A stretch of DNA of 64,000 nt from CAVQXR01 sp046330455 (lineage in GTDB: Bacteria > Actinomycetota > Thermoleophilia > Gaiellales > Gaiellaceae). The stretch covers positions 4,647 to 68,646 of the forward strand of contig JAXLSU010000015.1 in assembly GCA_046330455.1 (NCBI GenBank). The letters are read 5' to 3'. Made by a program: the position numbers and the translations under genes. Positions within the stretch are counted from its first letter, which is position 1; every line of letters begins with the position of its first letter. Below, one piece after another: positions 1 through 9,183 of this stretch. A model generated the notes under the pieces. The model was not told where the DNA came from and did no database searches. It saw nothing but the letters and a program-made list of their open reading frames with translations.

Positions 1-73
1 CTGCGCTATCGTCGTTTCGGTCGAGCCGAGCTCGGATCTCGGTGAGCCGTGTCGGACGGAGGGTGAGCGGGCA

Positions 74-979
74 ATGAGCGAAGGCATCGTCTTCATCGAC
101 GGCGAGTACGTCGCTCCCGGCGAGGCCCGGATGTCGATCTTCGACTACGGGTTCACGTGGAGCGACGTCGTGTACGACGTCACCTCCGTGTGGCGCGGGT
201 GGTTCTTCAAGCTCGACGAGCACCTCGACCGCTTCGAGCGCTCGTGCGCCGGGTTCCGGCTCCACCACCCCTACTCGCGCGACGAGCTGAGGGGGATCCT
301 TGCCGAGTGTGTCGACCGTGCCGGGCTCACCGATGCCTACGTCAAGGTCGAGGTCACGCGCGGGCTGACGCCGAACCAGTCGCGCGACCTCCGACTCGCC
401 GAGAACCGCTTCGTCGCCTACGCGATCCCGTACGTGTGGATCTGGGGCGAGGAGGGGTGCCGGAACGGCGTCAACATCCACCTGTGCCGCCGCTTCGAGC
501 GCATCTCGTCCCGGGCCGTCGACCAGCGGTTCAAGAACTACAACCGCGCCGACCTCGTCCAGGCCCGTCTCGACGGTTACGACGCGGGCTGTGACGACGC
601 CATGGTGGTCGGGCCCGACGGCGAGCTGACCGAGGGTTTCGGCTGGAATCTCCTCGTCGTCCGCGACGGGGTCGTCGCGAGCCCGGACTGGAACGTGCTC
701 GAGGGCTGTACCCGTGCGGCCGTGCGGGAGATCTGCGCCGACGAGGGCGTGCCGTTCGAGCTTCGGCGGGTCGAGCCGGCCGAGCTCGACGAGGCCGACG
801 AGGTGTTCGCAGCGACGACTGCGGGCGGCGTGATGCCGATCGTCGCCGTCGACTCGCGCCCGGTCGGCGACGGACGCCCCGGCCGGATCACGCGCATGCT
901 GCAGGAGCAGTACTGGGCGAGGCGGGTCGAGGGTTGGCACGGCACCCGGGTCACCGACCTGCTCGCACGGCGCGGCTGA
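74..979 (+). CDS. Class IV (branched-chain/D-amino acid type) aminotransferase
   Basis: PLP-dependent fold-type IV aminotransferase of 301 residues, the usual family length. The PLP lysine is K154 in QRFKNYNR, and the LTEG motif near residue 186 is the phosphate-loop region seen in IlvE, D-amino acid transaminase and aminodeoxychorismate lyase. The N-terminal FIDGEYV and ARMSIFDYGF segments are typical. The ATG at 74 follows a GGAGGG stretch about 10 bases upstream. It is followed 34 bases later by a GNAT gene on the same strand, so co-transcription is possible. The family assignment is firm; whether the substrate is branched-chain, D-amino acid or aromatic cannot be told from sequence. Confidence 0.9.
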   Translation: MSEGIVFIDGEYVAPGEARMSIFDYGFTWSDVVYDVTSVWRGWFFKLDEHLDRFERSCAGFRLHHPYSRDELRGILAECVDRAGLTDAYVKVEVTRGLTPNQSRDLRLAENRFVAYAIPYVWIWGEEGCRNGVNIHLCRRFERISSRAVDQRFKNYNRADLVQARLDGYDAGCDDAMVVGPDGELTEGFGWNLLVVRDGVVASPDWNVLEGCTRAAVREICADEGVPFELRRVEPAELDEADEVFAATTAGGVMPIVAVDSRPVGDGRPGRITRMLQEQYWARRVEGWHGTRVTDLLARRG

Positions 980-1013
980 GGATCCGGGCTCCCCGGCGCT
1001 ATGCTGGCCGGTC

Positions 1014-1511
1014 GTGGGAATCACCGTCCGGCGGGCGCATACGGGGGACGTTCCGGCGGTGCGCCGCCTCGTCGATCTCTACGCGGAGCAGCGGATCCTG
1101 CTCGACAAGCCGACCGTCGCTCTCTACGAGGACGTCCAGGAGTTCTGGGTCGCCGAGGAGGGCGGTCACGTCGTCGGGTGCGGCGCCCTGCACGTGATCT
1201 GGGAGGACCTCGCGGAGATCCGCACGGTCGCCGTCGACCCCGACCTCCGCGGGCGCGGCGCCGGCCACGCGATCGTGGACCGGCTGATCGAGACGGCCCG
1301 GTGGCTCGGCATCCAGCGGGTGTTCGTGCTCACGTTCGAGGTCGACTTCTTCACGCGGCACGGTTTCGTCGAGATCGAGGGAACGCCCGTCGCGCCCGAG
1401 ATCTACGAGGAGCTGCGCCGGTCACTCGACGAGGGCGTCGCCGAGTTCCTCGATCTCGAGCGGGTGAAGCCGAACACGCTCGGCAACGCCCGGATGCTGC
1501 TCTATCTCTGA
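1014..1511 (+). CDS. GNAT family N-acetyltransferase (N-acetylglutamate synthase-like)
   Basis: A 165-residue GNAT protein starting at GTG 1014. The acetyl-CoA binding signature is VAVDPDLRGRGAGHAIVDRL, followed by FVLTFEVDFFTRHGFVEI, which resembles the C-terminal part of the single-domain N-acetylglutamate synthases of actinobacteria (ArgA-like). It may initiate arginine synthesis or acetylate another amino acid. It lies just after an aminotransferase on the same strand. No other arg gene is in the window, so the arginine role is inference only. Its 3' end runs into an intergenic stretch of palindromic repeats that may act as a terminator. Confidence 0.85.
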   Translation: MGITVRRAHTGDVPAVRRLVDLYAEQRILLDKPTVALYEDVQEFWVAEEGGHVVGCGALHVIWEDLAEIRTVAVDPDLRGRGAGHAIVDRLIETARWLGIQRVFVLTFEVDFFTRHGFVEIEGTPVAPEIYEELRRSLDEGVAEFLDLERVKPNTLGNARMLLYL

Positions 1512-1770
1512 GGCGTCCTCGGCGGTGCGTAGGGGCCGGATGAGATCCGGCCCCTACAGGAGCACGGGCGGTTGGGTAGAGGCGGGGCGGCACACCCCGC
1601 GTAGGGGGCGTGCGTCGGTGGCGAGCCACCGCAGCGGTCTTGTGTAGGGGCGGGGTCACCCCGCGCCGTGGGTGTGCATGGGCGGCCCGACGGCATCCGA
1701 CCCCGGCGGCCCGGCTCATGCCTCGGGTTGTAGGGGCGGGATCTCATCCCGCCCGCCCTTCCGCGGGCGG
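1512..1770. repeat. Convergent intergenic region with palindromic repeats
   Basis: The 259 bases between two tail-to-tail genes contain no convincing gene. They hold a perfect 13-bp inverted repeat at 1529-1557 (arm GTAGGGGCCGGAT, loop GAG), degenerate GTAGGGGCGGGG-type copies near 1570-1610 and 1642-1667, and another member at 1730-1757 (GGGCGGGAT, loop CTC, ATCCCGCCC). The same family recurs at 8004, 50.2-50.7 kb and 63020. The perfect hairpins could terminate transcription from both sides. Confidence 0.8.
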
Positions 1771-2814
1771 CTACGGCCAGGTGCCGTCGCGGGAGACCTG
1801 GGGTGCGAACGCGTTCGCGAGCTGGCGCGTCGTCATCGTGTCGATGTCGAGGACGTCCGCGCCACCGGCCCCCCGCATGAACGCCACGAGGCGCAGCGTC
1901 GGTGAGACCGAGAGGGCGAACACGTCGCCCGAGCCGGCGAGGACGGTGACCGCGCTCGTGGCGACGTCGATGCTGACGAGATCGGTCCGGAACGTGTCCG
2001 GCGCCGTGCGCGTGACCCGGGTTGCGACCAGCTCCGTCGCCGAGAGCCAGGCGAGCTCCGTGTAGAAGGCATCGCAGTCACCGTCGAGCAGCGTGGTTGG
2101 CGCCGCGCCCTTGCGGGCCTCCTCGATCAGCACGTCGCCTGCCCGGTACCCGGGCTCAGGCCCCCCGCAGAACGCCTCCTCCCGGAGGTACGCGAGCCGC
2201 GCTCCGGCCGGGTCGAGGGTCGCGAACCGTGAGCGGCCGCCCGACGTCGCCCGGAACCTCGCCTTCGTACCCGTGTCGACGACCCAGATGTCGTAGTGGA
2301 AGAGATCCACGTCGTTGCCCTGGACGATCGCGAGCTTCCGGCCGGCCGAGTCCGAAGCGACGCCGAGCACGATCGACGCGTCGAGGCCCGTCTGGACTCC
2401 CGGCAGGCCGGGCCCGTTCGCAAACTGCACGAGCTTGCGAATCGCCCCACCCGACGTGCGGATCCACACCGAGTTGACCTGCGGATCGCGATGCCCGAGC
2501 CGGTCGCCGAGGAACACGACCCGCCTGCCCGGGAGAACGACCGGCCCGAAGGCGTCGCGAATCTCGAAGCGCTTCGTACCGGTCACCGCGTCGAGCGCGA
2601 CGATCCGGTTGCCGCGGCCCCCAGCAAGGAGCCTGGTGCCGAGCGACGGGAACTCGAGCGGCTTGAACGTCCGGAGGATCGTTCCATCCAGCGCGCGAAC
2701 GACCGTCCGGGTCCCCTCGCCCGAGACGATCGCAGGGGACGCGGCGGCGGCACCGCCTGCAGCGCCGAGTGCGACGACAGCGAGGAGAGCGGAGACGAGG
2801 AGCCGCGCGGACAC
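1771..2814 (-). CDS. Secreted TolB/WD40-like beta-propeller protein
   Basis: A 347-residue protein with an N-terminal signal peptide (hydrophobic LLVSALLAVVALGAAGGAAAA, with likely cleavage around residue 25). It is followed by repeated short blades of the type RLLAGGRGNRIVALDA, RFATLDPAGARLAYL and VFALSVSPTLRLVAFM, characteristic of TolB-like and PQQ-like propellers. Two cysteine-containing segments (EAFCGG and DGDCDAF) may form a disulfide outside the cell. It is the last gene of a possible minus-strand run with the cyclase-family hydrolase 29 bases upstream. No catalytic motif is visible; it is probably a binding or scaffold protein of the envelope. Confidence 0.75.
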   Translation of the reverse strand: MSARLLVSALLAVVALGAAGGAAAASPAIVSGEGTRTVVRALDGTILRTFKPLEFPSLGTRLLAGGRGNRIVALDAVTGTKRFEIRDAFGPVVLPGRRVVFLGDRLGHRDPQVNSVWIRTSGGAIRKLVQFANGPGLPGVQTGLDASIVLGVASDSAGRKLAIVQGNDVDLFHYDIWVVDTGTKARFRATSGGRSRFATLDPAGARLAYLREEAFCGGPEPGYRAGDVLIEEARKGAAPTTLLDGDCDAFYTELAWLSATELVATRVTRTAPDTFRTDLVSIDVATSAVTVLAGSGDVFALSVSPTLRLVAFMRGAGGADVLDIDTMTTRQLANAFAPQVSRDGTWP

Positions 2815-2843
2815 GCGCCCATGCTAGCGCCGGGAGCAGGCGC

Positions 2844-3785
2844 TCACCTCACGGCGAGCGGGTTCACCGGCGAGCCGACCGCGCCGAGGAACGGCAGCGG
2901 CGGCGCCGTGAACAGGAAGTCCCAGAGCCCGTCCTCGCGGCAGTCCTCCGCGAGCGCGTCGAGCTCGAAGATCTCGCCGATCAGCAGGCCCATGTAGACG
3001 ATCCCGATCGCGTGGAAGGGCATCGGCAGCGCGAAGCGGCTCGGGTAGACCTCGAACGCCCAGTTGTCGGACGCCACCGCCGCGACGTCCCGGTCGCGAA
3101 GCCAGGGGAGCGCGCCGTGGCCGAGCCCGGGCTCGTCTGCCTCGACGAAGCGATCCCAGGCGCCCGCTCTGCGGATCCGTCCGAGGTGGCCGGTTCGCAC
3201 GAGTAGCGCATCGCCTGGCCGTACCTCGACGCCCTGGGCTGCGAGCGTCGCCTCGAGCTCCTCGACCGTGACATGGTGGTCGGCCTCGAGCGCCTCGACC
3301 CCGTGCTGTCCGGCGACGTCGGCGAGCACTCCGCGCGTCACGATCCGGTCACGCAGGGTCGAGATGTCATTCGCCGCGGCCCCCTTTCCGTCGACGAGGG
3401 CACAGTCGCGTCCGTTGTACATGCGGAAGTCGTGGAAGCAGTGGGCGAGCGAATCCCACTGGGTCGCAGCCTGGAGCGACATCACGACCATGTCGTCTGC
3501 GAAGCCGTGCCCGGCGATCCCGAACGCGGCCTGGCGTCCCGAGCTGACGTCGGTGCCGGTGTTCACCATCGACCGCACGGGGTTCACCCGATACGAGGCC
3601 CGCAGCTGCGGCGTATCGGGCTCGAAGTCGACCGCGAGCGAGAACGCCTTCCCGCTGCGTACGCAGGCGGCCGCCTCGATCCGCTTCTGCGGCGTGATCA
3701 GGTTCGCCGTCCCGAGCTCGTCCTCGTCGCCCCACCGGCCCCAGTTCGAGACGCGGTCGATCAGCTCCCGGACGGGGTCGGTCAC
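2844..3785 (-). CDS. Cyclase family protein (kynurenine formamidase-like fold)
   Basis: A 313-residue member of the cyclase/kynurenine formamidase superfamily (PF04199 type), metal-dependent hydrolases acting on amides or lactones. I chose the GTG at 3785 because it overlaps the TGA of the upstream oxidoreductase in the classic GTGA coupling; longer reading into that gene is spurious. The usual HxGTHxDxxxH metal motif appears as QAATQWDSLAHC, so two histidines are glutamines, as I believe occurs in a distinct actinobacterial branch; a later DNWAFEVYP segment is also typical of that branch. Its coupling to a luciferase-like monooxygenase suggests successive steps in one degradation route; the substrate is unknown. 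Confidence 0.85.
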   Translation of the reverse strand: MTDPVRELIDRVSNWGRWGDEDELGTANLITPQKRIEAAACVRSGKAFSLAVDFEPDTPQLRASYRVNPVRSMVNTGTDVSSGRQAAFGIAGHGFADDMVVMSLQAATQWDSLAHCFHDFRMYNGRDCALVDGKGAAANDISTLRDRIVTRGVLADVAGQHGVEALEADHHVTVEELEATLAAQGVEVRPGDALLVRTGHLGRIRRAGAWDRFVEADEPGLGHGALPWLRDRDVAAVASDNWAFEVYPSRFALPMPFHAIGIVYMGLLIGEIFELDALAEDCREDGLWDFLFTAPPLPFLGAVGSPVNPLAVR

Positions 3786-4786
3786 GCCGGCCCCGCCTCG
3801 CGTAGGCGTGGCCCGACCTCGGTCGCGAACAGGCGTACCCCCTCCTCTGCGGCTTCGTACGGAACGCCCGCGTACCGGAACGCGACCACGAGGTGGCCGG
3901 TACGCGTCGCTTCGGTGATAGCGAGCGCCTTCTCGACGACCTGCTCGGGCGTGCCCCACAGCTGGGCCTCGCCGAACGCCTCGAGGTCGGCCCGGGCGTC
4001 CTCGCCGAGCCCGTAGTGAGCGATCGCGCTCTGGCGGTAGCTCATCGCGTACTGCATCCCGAGCTCACGTGCCCGGCCCGGATCCCGGTCGATGTATCCG
4101 AACACGAGTGTCGCGGTCGGGGGCGGCTCCCGCCCGTGCGTCGTCAGGAACAGCTCGTGGTGGCGGTCGACCTGCCCGGCGACCTCCTCCCAGGAGCGAA
4201 GGCCGATCCGGAGCAGGCCGAGCCCGGTCTCCGCTGCCCGGTCGAGGGAGACCGGGGAGCCGGCTGCCATGTACAGGCGGTCACGGAAGGTCCCGGCGGG
4301 CTGGGGTCGCACGCGAAGCGGCGCCTCGCCGTCGCGTTCGAAGACCCCTGTCTCGAGCGCTCCGAGCACGAGCGCGAGGTTCTCGTCGAACCGCCGGCGC
4401 CCGTCCTCGAGATCCAGCCCGAACGCGTTGAACTCCCGCGCTGCCTCGCCCTTCCCGAAGCCGACGATGAGCCGGCCTCTTGCCAGGTAGTCGAGCTGGA
4501 CGATCTGCTCGACGACCCGGAGCGGGTCGTTCCAGGGCAGGACGACGACCATCGAGCCGACCGTCACGGACGGGTAGCGACCGGTCACGTAGGCGAGCAT
4601 CTGGAGCGGCGCCGGAGCGAGATTGTAGTCGCCGAAGTGGTGCTCGGTGACCCAGACCTCGTCGAAGCCGAGCGAGCCGGCGAGGTCGAGGAGCGCGAGC
4701 TCTTGCGGGACGCGCTCCGGGTCGGGCAGGGCGGCCGGCTCCGACTCGACGTTCCCCTGGGGAAAGATCAGATAGCCGATCCGCAT
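3782..4786 (-). CDS. LLM class flavin-dependent oxidoreductase
   Basis: A 334-residue luciferase-like monooxygenase (TIM barrel, FMN or F420). The start is IGYLIFPQGN. VWVTEHHFGDYNLAPAPL is the conserved bacterial-luciferase-type segment, and VEQIVQLDYLARGRLIVGFGKG matches the family hallmark. The ATG at 4786 lies downstream of a strong hairpin (4821-4848) that separates it from the aldehyde dehydrogenase gene. Its stop overlaps the start of the cyclase-family gene, so the two are translationally coupled. It probably oxidises a small organic compound in the same pathway. The cofactor cannot be decided by eye. Confidence 0.88.
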   Translation of the reverse strand: MRIGYLIFPQGNVESEPAALPDPERVPQELALLDLAGSLGFDEVWVTEHHFGDYNLAPAPLQMLAYVTGRYPSVTVGSMVVVLPWNDPLRVVEQIVQLDYLARGRLIVGFGKGEAAREFNAFGLDLEDGRRRFDENLALVLGALETGVFERDGEAPLRVRPQPAGTFRDRLYMAAGSPVSLDRAAETGLGLLRIGLRSWEEVAGQVDRHHELFLTTHGREPPPTATLVFGYIDRDPGRARELGMQYAMSYRQSAIAHYGLGEDARADLEAFGEAQLWGTPEQVVEKALAITEATRTGHLVVAFRYAGVPYEAAEEGVRLFATEVGPRLREAGPA

Positions 4787-4820
4787 CGGGCGCCATCATC
4801 GCAGGCCCGCGAGGCTCACG

Positions 4821-4848
4821 GGGGGAGCGGACCGCCGCCCGCTCCCCC
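4821..4848 (-). terminator. GC-rich hairpin after the mmsA-like gene
   Basis: Perfect 10-bp inverted repeat (GGGGGAGCGG at 4821-4830 with CCGCTCCCCC at 4839-4848, 8-base loop) directly downstream of the dehydrogenase stop. No T tract follows on the minus strand, so it may attenuate rather than end transcription into the next gene. Confidence 0.55.
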
Positions 4849-4859
4849 TGAGCTGCCGG

Positions 4860-6398
<1,539 letters not shown>

Positions 6399-6512
6399 GG
6401 GCTCCTCCTCGGGGTGCGGCCACCGCTCCTGGGCGGCCGGGATCGAACCTGCGATGTCTCCGAAGCGTACCGGGCCGGCCGAGGTCAGGCCCCTGCCGAG
6501 CGGGGTGCGAGA

Positions 6513-6547
6513 GGGGTTGCGTCCGCACCGCCGGTGCCGGCTGTAGA
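6513..6547. repeat. 35-bp direct repeat, left copy, flanking IS110 relic
   Basis: A 35-base segment beginning GGGGTTGCGTCCGCACCG and ending GGCTGTAGA. It recurs at 7975-8009 with one mismatch. The pair brackets the IS110-family relic with a 1,462-bp period, a normal IS110 element size. Confidence 0.85.
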
Positions 6548-7974
6548 CCCTATGCGGATTGGCCGTTGTCCGGTCTGGGCCGGACCCTCTGGTGGCAGTT
6601 CCGGGGGTTGTCTGGCCGGGGACGGGCTCCGGCTGGCCCGTGCACCGAAAGGAGGTCTGGCCGTGGTGGCAACGATGACGTACGTGGGGCTGGATGTGCA
6701 TGCTCGCTCGACGGCGCGGCGGCGGCCGATGTGGTGAGCGGTGAGTTGCGCCGGGCTCGGTTCGGCGCTGGCTGTGAGGAGGTGGTCGCGGCTGGGGATG
6801 CTGCTCTGGGCCGGTGCGGGCTTGTTATGAGGCCGGGCCGACCGGGCTTCGCTGTTTCGGGCGGCCGAGGCCGCGGGTGTGCGCGTTGAGGTGGTGGCGC
6901 CGCCGAAGACGCCGCGGGCGCCGGGCGGTCGGGTCAAGACCGATCGCAAGGACGCTGAGCTGCTTGCGCGGCTGCTCTTGGCTGGGCAGCTTGCGTTTGT
7001 GGCTGTGCCGAGCGCGAGCTACGAGGCGGCCCGTCATCTCTGCCGGGCCCGGGAGCAGGTGCGCTTTGACCTGATGCGCTCGCCATCGGGTCCGAAGCTG
7101 TTGCTTCTGCACGGGCGGCTCTACCCGTACTCCAGAACACCTGGACACAGCGCCACCGTGACTGGCTCAGCTGCCAGCGCTTCGGAAGAGCCGGCTGCCG
7201 AGCTTGCTCACCCCTGGGGACGCGCTCGCTGCCGTTGAGGGGCTGGTGGCGCGCAGGCAGGCGCTCGATGGAGTTGCCCCGGCTTGCCGTCGAGGGCGAG
7301 GCGGTCGACGGCGGCGCGGCTGCGCTGCTTTCGCGGCATCGACACGCTGAGCGCCTCGCGCTCACGCTCGGAGATCGGTGACTTCCACCGTTTCCCGCGG
7401 CCCTCCCGGCTCGCTTCCTGGCTTGGGCCGTGCCCGCGCTCGACCAGTCCGGGGAGCGCAGAGTCGAGGGAGCGATCACCAAGACCGGCTCCGGCTACGC
7501 CCGCCGTCTGCTTGTCGAGGCCGCCTTGGCACTACCTGCGCCAGCCCGCGGTCGGGCGGCGGCGCTCGCCGCCCGCCAACAGCACGACCAGCCGGCCCAG
7601 GTGCTCCGGATCGCCTGGCGCGCCCAGCACCGCCTCTACCGCCTCCACGCGCGCCTTGAGGCCCGCGGCAAGCCCGCCAACGTCGCCACCATCGCCGCCG
7701 CCCGCGAGCCTCGCCTGCTTCCTCTGGGCCGCCGCCGTGGCCGAATGACCCCGACAACACCGCCGCCTGCTCGGGCGGGCGCCGGGCCAAAGCCGCCAGG
7801 CACGCGCGATGCCCCTATGGGCAGCCCCAGCGGCCACGCCCGCTCGTAGACAGCGCACGCCCGGCGACGCAACCAGGGCACTGGGGTAACCAACCCCGCA
7901 TCGTGAGACTGACCGCAAGCCACCGTCGCCGCCGCGCCCGACGCCTACCCGAGCCACTCACCCCCCCACCCCGG
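6548..7974 (+). mobile_element. IS110-family element relic
   Basis: This is the inferred span of the insertion, bounded by the two 35-bp direct repeats. About 115 bases precede and 226 bases follow the transposase remnant. In IS110 relatives the non-coding ends carry the bridge RNA; I cannot identify a specific structure here. The right repeat continues into a palindromic repeat (8004-8030), consistent with the known habit of some IS110 elements to target REP-like palindromes. The 226 bases after the remnant show no gene. Confidence 0.7.
6663..7748 (+). pseudogene. Decayed IS110-family transposase
   Basis: Pieces of one IS110-type (DEDD) transposase follow in order but in several frames. The N-terminus is TYVGLDVHARSTA at 6678, then SGELRRARFGAGCEEVV, CYEAGPTG, and VKTDRKDAELLARLLLAG near 6930. 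Next come VPSASYEAARHLCRAREQ, IGDFHRFPRP near 7370, TKTGSGYARRLLVEAA near 7480, and a C-terminal ARLEARGKPANVATIAAAR ending FLWAAAVAE at 7748. The aspartates of GLD and KTDRKDA fit the RuvC-like domain, and GSGYARRLL belongs to the Tnp20 domain. At least five frame changes and internal stops show it is inactive. Confidence 0.9.
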
Positions 7975-8009
7975 GGGGTTGCGTCCGCACCGTCGGTGCC
8001 GGCTGTAGA
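7975..8009. repeat. 35-bp direct repeat, right copy
   Basis: Second copy of the segment at 6513-6547 (34 of 35 identical). It runs directly into a member of the palindromic repeat family at 8004-8030 (GCGGGAT, loop CTC, ATCCCGC), whereas the left copy does not. Confidence 0.85.
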
Positions 8010-8080
8010 GGCGGGATCTCATCCCGCCCGTCCGCGCCCGCCGGCGGGGCAGGTGGAAGCCCTCCTGCCCGGCTGAGAAT

Positions 8081-8181
8081 GTAGACGCCGGGCTCTGCCC
8101 GGCTCTTGCGCGGGTCCGGGCCGGCCGAGAGCGTAAACGCCGGGCTCTGCCCGGCTCTTGCGCGGGTCCGGGCCGGCCGAG
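8081..8181. repeat. 52-bp tandem repeat, two copies
   Basis: Two near-identical copies with a 52-base period start at 8081 (GTAGACGCCGGGCTCTGCCC) and 8133 (GTAAACGCCGGGCTCTGCCC). Each contains the small hairpin CCGGGCTCTGCCCGG. No gene is visible in this stretch, which lies tail-to-tail between the IS relic and the kinase gene. Confidence 0.8.
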
Positions 8182-8185
8182 CCGG

Positions 8186-8236
8186 CCCGTCAGCCGCGGG
8201 GGCCCGTCAGCCGCGGGGGCCCGTCAGCCGCGGGGG
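8186..8236. repeat. 17-bp repeat, three copies, spanning a stop codon
   Basis: Three perfect tandem copies of CCCGTCAGCCGCGGGGG. The third copy contains the stop codon of the minus-strand kinase gene (TCA at 8224-8226 on the plus strand), so the repeat encodes its last residues (PRG then stop), duplicated twice downstream. Confidence 0.85.
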
Positions 8237-9183
8237 CCCGCCCGCCCGGCCAGTGCCTCGATCTCGGCGAGGGTCGGCATCGCGGCCGCACAGAGCAGGC
8301 GGGAGGCGACGATCGCGCCCGCGGCGTTCGCGAAGCGCACGGCCGCGACCGGGTCGCTGCCCTGCAGGAGCCCGTGGCAGAACGCGCCGCCGAACGCGTC
8401 CCCCGCCCCGAGGCCGCAGACGACCTCGACGGGAACCGGGGGGACGATCTCCCTCGTGCTGCCGGACGTCGCGACGAAGACGCCGTCTGCGCCGAGCTTC
8501 ACGACGGCGATCTCGACGCCACGGTCGAGAAGCCGGGCCGCCGCTTCCTCGTGGTCGCCGGTTCCGACCGCGATCTCGCACTCCGCGCGGTTGCCGATCG
8601 CGATCGTCACGTGGCGGACGGCCTCGCCGATCTCGGCCCGACCCTGCTCCGGGGAGGGCCAGAACATCGGCCGCCAGTCGAGGTCGAGCACCGTGTGGCG
8701 AGCCCGTTCGCGCAGGGCGAGGAGCGCTCTCGCGGTCGAGCGGCTGGGCTCGTCGGCAAGGCAGGAGCCCGCGATCCAGAGAACGGGCACGTCGCGCACG
8801 GTCGCCTCGTCGACGTCTCCGACCTCGATGTTCAGGTCGGGAGCCTTCGGGTAGCGGTAGAAGATCAAGCGCGGGTCCTCCGGCGGATCGAGCTCGCAGA
8901 AGACGACGGGCGTCGGCAGCGCCGGGTCGACGCCGACGAACCGCGTGTCGACACCGAACTCGTCCGCGAGCGCGCTGCGGACGTACTCGCCGAACGGGTC
9001 GTCCCCGACCCGGGTCAGCACTGCGGCCCGCACGCCGAGCCGGGCCGCGGCAACGGCGACGTTCGTTGCCGTGCCGCCGATCGACTTCGCAAATGTCTCG
9101 ACGCCGGCGATCGGGACGTTCGCCTGCTCTGGATAGAGGTCGACCCCGACGCGGCCGACGGTGAGAAGCTGCAGATCGGTCAC
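8224..9183 (-). CDS. iolC: PfkB-family 5-dehydro-2-deoxygluconokinase-like kinase
   Basis: A 319-residue ribokinase-fold sugar kinase. LLTVGRVGVDLYPEQ at the start, GGTATNVAVAAARLG, the FYRYPKAPDLNIE segment and TVLDLDWRPMFW match IolC of actinobacteria, which phosphorylates 5-dehydro-2-deoxygluconate in myo-inositol breakdown. The PfkB signature with the catalytic base is GLGAGDAFGGAF. Its GTG start at 9183 overlaps the TGA of the old yellow enzyme gene (GTGA), so the two are coupled. The mmsA/iolA homologue on the same strand supports the assignment. Other iol genes are not in the window. Confidence 0.85.
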   Translation of the reverse strand: MTDLQLLTVGRVGVDLYPEQANVPIAGVETFAKSIGGTATNVAVAAARLGVRAAVLTRVGDDPFGEYVRSALADEFGVDTRFVGVDPALPTPVVFCELDPPEDPRLIFYRYPKAPDLNIEVGDVDEATVRDVPVLWIAGSCLADEPSRSTARALLALRERARHTVLDLDWRPMFWPSPEQGRAEIGEAVRHVTIAIGNRAECEIAVGTGDHEEAAARLLDRGVEIAVVKLGADGVFVATSGSTREIVPPVPVEVVCGLGAGDAFGGAFCHGLLQGSDPVAAVRFANAAGAIVASRLLCAAAMPTLAEIEALAGRAGPRG

